Origin: Mesocentrotus franciscanus
Lineage: Eukaryota; Echinodermata; Echinoidea; Camarodonta; Strongylocentrotidae
Assembly (NCBI GenBank): GCA_037976565.1
Contig: CP137685.1
Coordinates: forward strand, 28,380,842 to 28,444,841
DNA length: 64,000 bases
Direction: 5' to 3'
This document shows, in pieces, positions 55,320-64,000 of this stretch. Below the pieces are notes generated by a model. It was not told the origin of the DNA. It saw only the letters and a program-made list of their open reading frames with translations, and did not search any database. Each line of letters begins with the position of its first letter. Position 1 is the stretch's first letter. The translations under genes were made by a program, and so were the position numbers.

Positions 55320-55711
55320 AGTAAATAGTCTGATTTTCAGACCCTTGTACCAAATGGTCATACATTTTTTTGCTGCGCAAAGATTCAATCAGTTTAATTT
55401 TGACCATTACAAAAAGCGGATTTATTGATGTAGACAAATGCTCATCTTTTAGGCCTACGTTGTTATTACCAAAGAAAAAAAGAAGTCATTCAGTTAGGCC
55501 AACTCAATTGTGTCTGACAGTGAAGTCGAGTGAAGTCTAGAAAGTAGGCCTAAACCGGTTTCTTTGGCATAATTTGAATACCGTGAAGGATGCACTGCCA
55601 ACGTTTAAATTTCACATATGCAGATAGGACATAGTAATTACGTGACATATTCATCATTCCTGCAAAGTTCTACATAATTTGATGTTGGCTGTAAATGGGA
55701 CATACTCTGAG
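55320..55711 (-). mobile_element. TTAA element copy 3, inverted and diverged
   Basis: The reverse complement aligns with 50,046-50,400. Landmarks are GTATGACCATTTGGTACAAG (compare GTACGACCATTCGGTACAATG), CAATAAATCCGC.., GGTAATAACA and the terminal GATGTTGGCTGTAAATGGGA. It has diverged by many substitutions and small gaps and its ends are damaged, so it is older than the other two. Confidence 0.75.
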
Positions 55712-57026
55712 GAGTTTGTATTTCTTGTTTACCATATAGGATTTACACAAGTTTATATATTTACAGCCTGTACTGAAGGGACACACCACCTTTAAGTTAG
55801 GGCCCAACTAGCCCGCCTTCAGCTTTGTCATCATTATGATTTCTTCGTATTAATAAGTAATAATTTTTCAATGACATTTTATTTCACTCTCGCTTCGGAC
55901 TATGATTTAATTATTACTACTAGGCCTATATATGTAGAGAGTTTTTTTTAATTTATATACGTCTAATTTATATATATGAGTCGGCTTTTAATTTATACAA
56001 GAGATTGATATAATCTTTACGAAAGAGAACTGAGAAGAAAGTGATTATTTAGCTTGGAAGGACAGAGAATCGAGATGAACGGTTTAAATTCTGATAAGGA
56101 CAATGACTGCATGAGAGTAGAGGAGTTGCATACTACATGTAGCATTTGGTCCGGGTCGGGATAATCAGTGTCCATGCAGTCCGGTCTCCCGCCGGCGTGT
56201 CGCTTCATTTTTTTCTGTCTTTTTTGTTCATGAGCGCTTTAAATAAAGGTTAGTTAGCACCAGTCATAAAATGTGATATAAACATGTATATTGCTGCATT
56301 ATATAGCCTACTCTCATCATTTACACTTTTAGGGCGAAGGGGATAATAGATCTCATACTAGAATTTAGAAACTACAATTAAGGATGTTATATCGATCGTC
56401 ATTCCTCAATGATATAGTTGGCTGATACGCTTGTAAATGTTGTCTAATTATCCTTTCTGTTACAGAATCGCTCCGTTTATATTTGAAGGCCTAGCTCTAT
56501 CCCCTTTTTATTTTTAGGTCAATGAAAAAATAGAAAAAGAGGATCATACATGGACCTTGGGACGACTTACTGCTGATGAGCATGCAGTGCGTGCGCGCGC
56601 GTGCGTTGCATGCACAAGATAATGCTGGTCCGGTCAGATCAGGGAGGTGGGAGTTACAAAATTCCACCTCCCTGTCAGATGCTGGTACATCTATGGCTGG
56701 TATCCTCGATCGCTAGGCGCTAGGCCTGCAGGTGTGGCGTTAAAACGGTGATGTGTGTGGCCTATTCGTCGATATATTTCACGGGTAAAAGATCCGCGTT
56801 TGTACTGTGCGTAGGCTCGACTACAAATGCGTTTGGTCAATAAGTTGTTGGAAAATATAAGAAAAAAAAATATTTTTGTACAATTTGATTATTAGAAATT
56901 ATAAAACAAGTCTGATGTTTTATTGTAAAATAATACAAAGAAAATAAAGGAAGAATTAACCAAAACAAAATTTAAATAACGGAAAAACTTCCAAAAGAGG
57001 CTACGCTCGCTTGAATGTGAATTGTG
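55712..57026. other. Unassigned, with a tiny palindrome and a CG/TG alternating run
   Basis: GTGCGTGCGCGCGCGTGCG at 56,588-56,606 is Z-DNA prone. CAGGGAGGTGG..CCACCTCCCTG at 56,640-56,674 is a 35 bp palindrome bordered by TCAGAT on both sides. No gene seen until the ATG at 57,027. Confidence 0.4.
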
Positions 57027-57046
57027 ATGGCGGAAAACAAAGACAG
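57027..57046 (+). CDS. Possible first coding exon (MAENKD...)
   Basis: ATGGCGGAAAACAAAGACAG followed by GTTCGT, a usable donor. An in-frame TGA lies three codons upstream (57,018-57,020), so this ATG would be the true start. The exon would end after two bases of a codon. The only good downstream exon (61,935-62,376) begins with one base completing a codon, giving MAENKD-S-DPVLEAPS. Upstream sequence is moderately GC-poor with no clear TATA box. GTGATGGCGG resembles the start context of many housekeeping genes. This is a gene-model inference without transcript support. Confidence 0.35.
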
Positions 57047-58220
57047 GTTCGTAATTTTATTCTCTTCTTCTAAAACATTGTTTTTGTATTTATAGGCTTC
57101 AAGTTATTTGAATAATTTGATAATATTCGTAATATAAACGTCTCTATAACGGAATTCAAACACGTATAATACCCAATTAAGTTGATATCTAAGCTAAGAA
57201 TGTCGTGTCTAATGTCAGGCTCAGTCCGACTTGTGTAAGTTTGTGTGAGGTTGTGCTGTTTGTGATTAAATTTTATTTTTAGGGTTGTTTGCACACCAGT
57301 AACACGTAGTGCAGTGGTCAATGCTAATGCGTATTGGGCACGTTAACTTTACTCACTGACGACTGAGCTGAGGCCTGAGCGCCGTACAGCCTACAGGTAA
57401 TTAACAGAATTAACACACTCCCATTGCCATGGCATTGGCTGACTGCTCGAGCAGTATTGACTTTAGACTTTAGTTTTTTTAAACTTAAAGGCCAGGTTCA
57501 TTGAAATTTGGAAAAAAGGCAAATCACACCTCTACAGATTGCTGAGAACATTAACAAAATGACTAAAGTACTTTTAAAGCCCTCACTATTGTGAGGAATA
57601 AATTAATTGCAATTTTGATACCCTTTCCAAAACCCACTCACAAAGTGAAATGACGGCGTTATTTACATGCGATAAAATGACGTCACATTATGAACAACCT
57701 GCAATCACACATTCGGGACAATGTTGGATACCCATTGCAATTTTTAGATATGGGTTAACGTTGTTTGTATATTTACCGCCAGTTGTGATATTTCCTTTAT
57801 TTTAGGCACTTTGAATGAGATACACTGAATAAATAATACTTTCTACAAATGTGTATTCGATTTTTATGTTATTTACCGTCACATTTGACCATAAAAATCG
57901 GGAAAATAATCACATATTCTGAGGGCAGCTCAGCGTGTATGTGTCGGATCTGGGAGTGCCTAAGACATTTTGCATGCTGAACTAACGACTCTTCTGGGGC
58001 AAAATATGCGACAAGTTTACATATAATTGTCCAAATATTCATTACGAAAATGTCTGATTAGGCCGATTAGTTTAGATTTTTGATAGATAAATGGGGAAAG
58101 TGGAAGTCGAGAGAAGACTTAGATCAGTCCGGTTCGCGATTCACAGCTAGCTCGATCAAGCGCCGGGCCGGCTGGCATGGCTGTGATATGCGGGCTCATG
58201 TAGATACGCAGCGACTGCGG

Positions 58221-59086
58221 TAGACAGAAATAACCGTCTGGTATGGGTCATTCTTTAATAAAACTGACATTTGTTGACATTCCCCATACACAGACGGTAA
58301 CCAATACGGCTCGCAACGGGGGGAGAGATTGAGCCGATTGTGCAGCACCTGTTACCCCGAAACTTTCTCCCACGATTTTCCTTATTTAGATCTAATTTTC
58401 TGATTTATAAATCAGATAGAAATCAAATTTGTATTTTTTTCTCCTATGTACAGTTGTATAAGTTTTATTACCTATTTCTAAATGCGAAATTTACGGACTT
58501 ACGTATATGAATTATCCAATTGTTTATCTCAGAACCATGAAACGGCATTCGAACTGGTAATCTATGACATGACCCGCCGATATATTTCGGGTCAACCGAC
58601 CAAAACAAGCCCAATGGCCAATCAGAGCACGTGTTTGATATTGGACTTATGAATATTCAAACATCACCGGCTCAAGCCGGGCTGACTCATGTAGCTATTG
58701 GACGTTCGAAAAGAAAAAATGAATATTCATCAACTCAAACCAAGATGGCTGACAACAAATCATGTTGGCTACAAGACTTTCTCGGATTAATCATTAATTT
58801 AGGATCTAAATGAGCAAGCTATCGTAAGTCAAGTATATATTTCCGGGTTATTTATTATTTGTTATAATACTCAGTGTAATATTGCAGCCAAAATGAATAT
58901 GTGAAGACGTAAAAAGTGAAAAACTCGTTGCATATCTCATTCATCTCGGTCCGGCCGAACCGAACCATTCGTTCCGCACACTACCCCATACGCCGTACTT
59001 CAGTCTATGTATAGAGGCGGTCAGAGGAGCCAGATGCAATCTCAGTGGAACAACCGTCGATATCAGAGACTGAAGCTTTCGGTCTA
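58221..59086 (+). mobile_element. TAGAC-terminus element, 866 bp, 9-bp target duplication (copy 2)
   Basis: Flanked by perfect CGACTGCGG at 58,212-58,220 and 59,087-59,095. Ends TAGACAGAAA and TTTCGGTCTA. Differs from copy 1 by only a few substitutions and small gaps (for example CGTAGC to GTAGC near 58,690), so the copies are recent. It keeps the CCAATCAGAGC box, AAGATGGCTGAC and ATCGTAAGTCAAG. Confidence 0.93.
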
Positions 59087-59252
59087 CGACTGCGGCTGCC
59101 CCGACAGCTTGTGCTTGTCCATCGACTTCGGCAAAATCTTCCAGATCTTCTTCTAGGTCTAGATCTCCCAAATCTCCATTGTCGTTGTCGTTGTCCGAGG
59201 TACTTCCTTCTTCAATCTCCTCAAAACTCAAATCAAGTATGTTTTCGTCCAT
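59087..59252 (-). pseudogene. Acidic N-terminal frame, possible transposase start, cut by insertion
   Basis: ATG at 59,252 opens MDENILDLSFEEIEEGSTSD and continues with DND and GDLGDLDLEEDLED repeats for about 55 codons until the TAGAC element at 59,086. After removal of the insert the frame reads ..AAVAAYLHEPAYHSHASRPGA and stops. Acidic N-termini are common in piggyBac transposases, which fits the TTAA flanks, but there is no catalytic domain. The element is therefore an internally deleted derivative. It could also be unrelated to a transposase. Confidence 0.4.
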
Positions 59253-59601
59253 ATCGATATTTTCAGGGTGACTTTGATGAAGGTAAACAACGTTGGGTAA
59301 GAATGGGTACGGTCCTCAAGAGTCAATGCAATACATGTGAATTGCACACAAACTGCATCGCGCACCGATCAGCTGAGCGGCCCATTGTATTAATTGTTCA
59401 TTGTGCTACGTCACTCAAAAATCACCTGACTTACGATGTTTTCGGGGTCTCGAGTGGGGTGATATTTCGTCAAGTTTAATCGACTTTTATAATTTTCGCA
59501 CGAATTTACAAGTTACACAAATGTGATAGTTTTACTCAGTGTAATGTTCTGATTACAATGATACCAAATTCAGTCGATTTCAAAATCAATGAACCTGGCC
59601 T
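59253..59601. other. Right end of the TTAA element, non-coding
   Basis: Lies between the acidic frame and the right terminus. It would hold the 5' UTR/promoter on the minus strand. No further frame with support. Confidence 0.4.
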
Positions 59602-59622
59602 TTAAAGTGAGAGAGTTGAATG

Positions 59623-60197
59623 TAGACGGAAAATTTCTGTCTCTTTCGTTCGTTAGCCTCTGATTTGGGTAGGGTCGGCTCCTCTCTTTAGAGACGGAAG
59701 CCGACCATAGGCGCTCCTGTGCAAACTCGGTGGCACGGATCTGGCCACCAAACTAGCCACCAAACTTTGGACTAAAATGTCACTTTAGCAGATTCATATT
59801 CGATGCATTTATTTTTGAAAATTAGGCCTAGGCTAATACAATTCGGTTTCACTTACCAGATTGACTGAAGGGTCTTTTTTTCCCGATTTTCATCGTCGAA
59901 ATTGAACTCGGCTCCGTGTTGAAACTGTTACTGCGCATGCGCTGCAAAAATTTCAACATGAAGACGAGTTCAATTTCGACGAAGAAAATCAGGAAAAAAA
60001 ACCCTTAAACGCATCATTCAGTCAATCTGGTAAGTGGAACCGAATTATATTAGCCTAGGCCTAATTTTCAAAAATAAATGCATCGAATAAAGTGCAGTCA
60101 AAAGTTTGGTAAGATTGCCGAATGCCACCGCGCCTATGGTCGGCTTCTGTCTCTAAAGAGAGAGAAAATCAGAGGCTAGAACTTGAAATTCGGTCTA
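59623..60197. mobile_element. TAGAC-terminus fold-back element, 575 bp, 9-bp duplication
   Basis: Flanked by perfect AGTTGAATG at 59,614-59,622 and 60,198-60,206. Begins TAGACGGAAAATTTCTGTC and ends AAATTCGGTCTA. Arms of ~250 bp meet in a palindromic centre around ACTGCGCATGCGCTG (about 59,930-59,945). The intact CCCTTAAACGCATC at about 60,002-60,015 is the empty site for the TTAA elements nested in the 49 kb copy. Confidence 0.92.
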
Positions 60198-60206
60198 AGT
60201 TGAATG

Positions 60207-61934
60207 GTGTTGATCGATTGAACATACAAAATCGTACCAAACACACTAACATGTCATGCTTTATATACAGGTGACGCACTTCACACATAACTGACATACA
60301 CTAAGCATAGGTACACACATACAAAAGAAAAATCAATAAACATTTCAGAACAACTTGCAAGTTTGTACCTTAAATATGATGAAAATGAGAATTTATCCAA
60401 CTTAAGTAAGGCTTAAACTTGAATAATAATAACTTAACTTTCTAAAGATGCTTACAAAATCGAGGTTTGATTGTAATATTATGATTTTGAAATCAGATCA
60501 AACAGACAATTGCAAGCTTTCTCCTCGCGCTAATACTAGGGTGTCAATTTTCAATTTTCCCTTTTGGATCGTTTTTCACCATTATGGTTGGATAATTGAA
60601 AAAATCATTCACTAAGAATAATACATTTAAAATTTCAAGACTCACCGATGTTTCTATCAAAAGATACAGCCCCTTCAGCAAATAGAAATATTCATGCAAT
60701 TTTTGTAAGGATCGACGAAAAAGACGTACACGCAGAGTTATGTTGTTTTGCTAAATTTAGCATAACAGCTAAATTTCGCAATATGCAAGCGCACGCGTAT
60801 GCTTGCAAGCGTACGCGTGTTGCTGAACTGCATGCGCAACTCAACACGATCGGCAATCTATTATCTTCAATGGGCATCCACTTCCGGGTTTGTATACACG
60901 CGGTCCGATGTTTATTCATGTGCAGATTTTACGCGCTATCACCATGGGTTCAGCCGGCGCGGAGCTCACGCCTCCTTGCTTAGCTGATCCGAAAAATGTG
61001 GGAAGGGTATTTTCAAACTGTAATTGTTTGTGATCCCTGGGGGCTAGCGAAAAAATAAGCGCATAGATATATTCCTTAGGACTGGGACTACTTATCGATC
61101 GGGGCGTCATATCTCAAAAGTGGCAAACCTCGGAGTTAGCAAACCTCGGAGTTAGCTAGGGCACAATGTTTAAATCGCTGTTATGACCAAGATATTTTTA
61201 GAATTCCGAGATGACGCCCCTTTGGAAATATGGGGATTCACCTGCTCTTTCATATGACACCTCATTTATTGAGTATCACGTTCAGGATCACAAAGAATAA
61301 TGGTTTGAATTAAAAATAAAAAAAAAACTTTGACCAATTTTGCATGATCGCGCAATGCACGCAGACCGCATAGGGATGCGTGCAATCTCTATGGGAAGAA
61401 TTTTAGCACACAACATCGGGTGCCCGATCAGACACCCTACTATTATACTAATATGTTATAACGTTGAGCGAATGGCAGTCAGCGATAGCCAATCAGAAGG
61501 GCCCTTCTTGTTGCAGCGTGCCCAAATATGGCTGAGACCGGCCGAACGTAAAGTGCATGCGCGTAAATGTAAGCTACTTTTCTATGTGTTGGGTTGATGG
61601 CTAAGAAAGGAAAATCTTTTTGTCTTTTTCCCCTATTAAATACATATATATTTATAAGGGTTTGATCGTATATTATTAGCGAGATCAAAAATATTCCCCG
61701 GTGTGTCATGGCCATGGGCATTAAATGAAAGCAGAAAAAACAGAAATAAGTAAAAATATTTTTAAAATACAGTTAAGATTATTTTAGACGGAAATACTCC
61801 AAGTCTAATCATCTGGTATAAGGAATTATTTAACAAAACAGATTTGGCATAATGTCAACCTACCTGATACACAGACAGTACCCCCTTGCTGCACAAGAAA
61901 TCAAATCAATCTTCTGTTTTTTGTTGCTTGTTAG
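60207..61934. other. Intron-like sequence without recognised elements
   Basis: AT-rich with CpG-richer patches (60,780-60,980 and 61,340-61,580). A 17 bp unit GCAAACCTCGGAGTTAG is duplicated at 61,123-61,156. It ends in a pyrimidine tract (TCTTCTGTTTTTTGTTGCTT) before the acceptor TTAG at 61,934. Confidence 0.4.
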
Positions 61935-62376
61935 TGACCCGGTGCTGGAAGCACCAAGTGCACCACCAAAACAACCAACTCCAACGGAGGACAGAAAAGA
62001 GGAGCCAGATGGTGATAAGGAGCCGGCAGCAGCCCCAGCCGAGAGTGAAGCGATGGAGACGGAGACTGAGGTGAAGCCTGAGATTGAGGTGAAGCCAGAG
62101 ACTGAGGTGAAGCCAGAGGCTGAGGTGAAGCCAGCACCAGAGGCTGAGGTGAAGCCAGAGACTGAGAAGAAACCTGAGGAAGTAGCTCCTAAGGAAGATG
62201 AGAAGGAAGACCAAGGGATTGTACCATCTGACCAACCAAAGGAACCAAGTGAAGAAGCAGTACCAGCAGTAGTAGCACCACCAGCACCGCCAGTAGCTGA
62301 AGAAGATGCAAGTGATAAGGATGAAGCCCCAGAAGAACCAATGGAGGTGACAGAGAGCGAGGCTATTCCGGTTCAG
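61935..62376 (+). CDS. Internal exon of an unidentified acidic, EVKPE-repeat protein
   Basis: The exon follows a strong pyrimidine tract and TTAG acceptor and ends at TTCAG|GTTGGT. It codes 147 residues in one frame: SDPVLEAPSAPPKQPTPTED at the start, then KEEPDGDKEPAAAPAESEAM, five or six repeats of EVKPE-type pentamers, KPEEVAPKEDEKEDQG, VPAVVAPPAPPVAEED and EEPMEVTESEAIPVQ. It is rich in E, P, K and A, likely disordered, with no Cys and no catalytic domain. Codon use and GC are higher than surroundings, as expected of an exon. It could be a disordered segment of a chromatin or cytoskeletal protein; the family is not identified. The gene runs rightward out of the window. Confidence 0.6.
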
Positions 62377-62567
62377 GTTGGTTGTTATTACCGATATCAA
62401 TCATAGAATCATAGATCATCCTTTTTTCCAGTATATTTATATTTTTTAACACAGCAAGTTTTAAATGGGCTCTACATTTTTTCATCATTAAAATTCATTG
62501 TGAGTTTATTATTTTACGTAGAAATGTGGGTGCTAAATCAATCAGTCATAATAAATCACAAAGGTAC
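62377..62567. other. Start of following intron
   Basis: AT-rich non-coding sequence after the donor at 62,377. Confidence 0.4.
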
Positions 62568-63515
62568 TGACACTAGATTTATTGATCAATTCGACGAGTA
62601 GTCGAATACTCGAATACTTGCACTGTTGACAGCTACTCGAGTACGATTTCTCGTACTCGAATACTCGGCCGCCATTTTTTTTTTTTTTTTGTTGCTATTT
62701 TTCAGTGGTTTTACAACCATCTCTGTGTCTCGACATAATGCGAATAAAGAATACTATTTAAAGCTAACCTACCTTCCTAATTTGAAGGGAAGAGATTTAA
62801 TAAAAAGTGTCGATTTATTACGCCGGAGATCTTTTCTGAGCAAGGTAGCTAGGCCTCCAAAGCGCTGACATAATTCCCTTCGGTAACAATGGCTGCGCGA
62901 GTCCAAAGGCCGCATTGCGACATAATCCTTTTCTTCGGTAGCAATGGCTGCGCGAGTCCAAAGTCCGCTTTGCAACATAATCCTTTTCTTCGGTGACAAT
63001 GTCTGCCCTAGTCCAAAGTCCGCATTGCGACATAATCATTTTCTTCGGTAACAATGGCTGCACGAGTCCAAAGTCCGCATTCCAACATAATCCTTTTCTT
63101 CGGTGATTGACAGGGGCGCGCAAGTCCAAAGTCCGCATTCCGACTTAATCCTTTTCTTCGGTGATTGACAGGGGCGCGCAAGTCCAAAGTCCGCATTCCA
63201 ACATAATCCTTTTCTTCGGTGACATACTTTTTTCTCTGGAAACATGCTGATAGATTCTAGATCTAGACTAGATCTATTTGTATTATTTTTATCGGAGCGT
63301 CCGCTTCGAAAAAACAGTCGGGACTGTACCGACTCAGGCTTATTTGTGTGAGTAAATTCACAAAAAATAAGGGCTAACTAGGTATTAAGTTTTATTTTTA
63401 AATATTAAAAAAAAAAAACATGGCGTCCAAGTATTCAAGTATTCGAGTATTCCCGGGCAAGACTGGGAGTGTACTCGAGTACCTCATTACACGGTTATGC
63501 ACAGCCTTAGTGTCA
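62568..63515. mobile_element. Inverted-repeat element with TCGAATAC-rich ends and internal minisatellite
   Basis: The left region (AGTCGAATACTCGAATACTT, then CTCGAATACTCGGCCGCCA and a T-run) is mirrored at right (an A-run, TGGCGTCCAAGTATTCAAGT, ATTCGAGTATTC and GTACTCGAGTACC). TGACACTA at 62,568-62,575 and TAGTGTCA at 63,508-63,515 may mark the ends; the GGTTATGCACAGCC near the right end is hAT-like. Target duplication unclear. Confidence 0.6.
62879..63222 (-). repeat. ~57 bp minisatellite, 6 copies
   Basis: Units bounded by CTTTTCTTCGGT at about 62,930, 62,987, 63,042, 63,097, 63,155 and 63,211 contain GAGTCCAAAGTCCGCATT. Variants alternate between AATGGCTGC and GATTGACAGGGGCG inserts. All open frames here are repeat translations. 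Confidence 0.9.
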
Positions 63516-64000
63516 AAAAATTCCTGATTTTCCTAAAATATTGTTCAGCTTTCATGAACTCCCCTAATGATTTCATAAGATTTATGTAAGCACCATCATA
63601 ATCTGTTGTTTATATTTTATTCGCCCTGAAACTATCATTTCTATTGGACTCCAATTCTCGACCAATTGTATTTGTATGGGACTCGAAAGTGTCTTTGCCA
63701 CATATATATACCCATGACAAGTGCTGCCCTCTACGGCTAAATACTGTAGTGGCGATAGCAATAATTGTGTATAGGAATTTTAGAGAAACCCTGAATGACC
63801 ATGATGCATACCTATTTATCCAAAAAAAAATTGATATTTCAATGCAACTCTTTGAAAAATTGTGCACTTTGGAGTCAGTTAATATATAAATATTGACTGC
63901 TTGGAGGGGCACGGTCAAAACTATTGCCCAAGGTAATCTTGAAACTGTAATTGCACCCCAAGACGAAGGGGCATAGTGCAGTCTTTTCAGATCACAGAGG
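63516..64000. other. Unassigned intron-like end of window
   Basis: No exon with good splice signals seen. Nothing recognisable. Confidence 0.4.

Larger units (their letters stand above)
57489..59601 (-). mobile_element. TTAA-flanked element (piggyBac/Kolobok-like) interrupted by TAGAC element
   Basis: TTAA at 57,485-57,488 and 59,602-59,605. Ends AGGCCAGGTTCATTGA and TCAATGAACCTGGCCT are exact 16-bp inverted repeats. Net of the insert at 58,221-59,095 it is about 1.24 kb. Near its right end on the minus strand is a short acidic frame that could be the start of a transposase. Confidence 0.88.

Noticed and set aside
61906..62400. Minus-strand frame of 164 codons opposite the EVKPE exon
   Set aside because: It is Leu/Trp/Ser-rich, the shadow of the acidic plus-strand exon. 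The plus strand has splice signals and biased composition.
62769..63245. Overlapping minus-strand frames with a repeated RTLDSRSHCYRRK-like motif
   Set aside because: They translate the 57 bp minisatellite in several frames; no start context or conservation.

Overview
This is an animal nuclear genomic window: AT-rich, intron-like and intergenic DNA packed with transposable elements. There is no sign of prokaryotic, organellar or viral gene organisation. A marine invertebrate, most likely an echinoderm or another invertebrate deuterostome, is the best guess from the repeat types (CAGTGGCGGATCC-type hAT elements, pearl-like elements with a terminal hairpin, L1/Tx1, RTE, CR1 and I-like elements side by side). 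That is inference; no diagnostic host gene is present.

Layout. 1-9,745: a satellite-like array of a ~700 bp unit alternating with long GA-rich polypurine tracts, with a CR1-like retrotransposon (3,068-7,370) inserted in the third unit. 10,080-16,840: an I-like non-LTR retrotransposon (zinc-knuckle ORF1, endonuclease, RT, RNase H) split by two DNA transposons. 16,948-19,931: a 5'-truncated L1/Tx1-like element. 20,000-22,440: fold-back repeats and hAT fragments. 22,520-25,600: a minus-strand non-LTR element that has lost its RT palm. 25,667-28,729: three DNA elements, including a 779 bp near-perfect palindrome. 29,297-34,510: an SGNH-like coding remnant, a GAT microsatellite and a tRNA-derived SINE. 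36,664-42,232: a non-LTR 3' remnant, then an RTE-like element interrupted by three DNA elements. 42,352-43,559: a DNA element with subterminal motif arrays. 46,690-47,340: degenerate telomere-like repeats in opposed orientation. 47,981-48,702 and 52,250-53,037: two pearl/Helentron-INE-like elements. 49,190-51,219, 53,410-53,571, 58,212-59,095 and 59,614-60,206: elements with TAGAC termini and 9-bp target duplications. 57,027-57,046 and 61,935-62,376: the only plausible host gene pieces, two phase-compatible exons of an unidentified acidic protein, with an intron full of transposons.

The strongest result is a set of six elements, each flanked by its own perfect 9-bp direct repeat. Five share TAGACnGAAA-like termini. 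They fit a MuDR/MULE-like (or Merlin-like) non-autonomous group. The 870 bp form carries a CCAAT box, an AAGATGGC-type start region and a GTAAGT donor, as if it had kept or captured a promoter and first exon. Many insertions can be dated relative to each other because coding sequence, or the opposite arm of a palindrome, preserves the empty site. All retrotransposon reading frames here are broken, and no intact transposase or host gene is visible.
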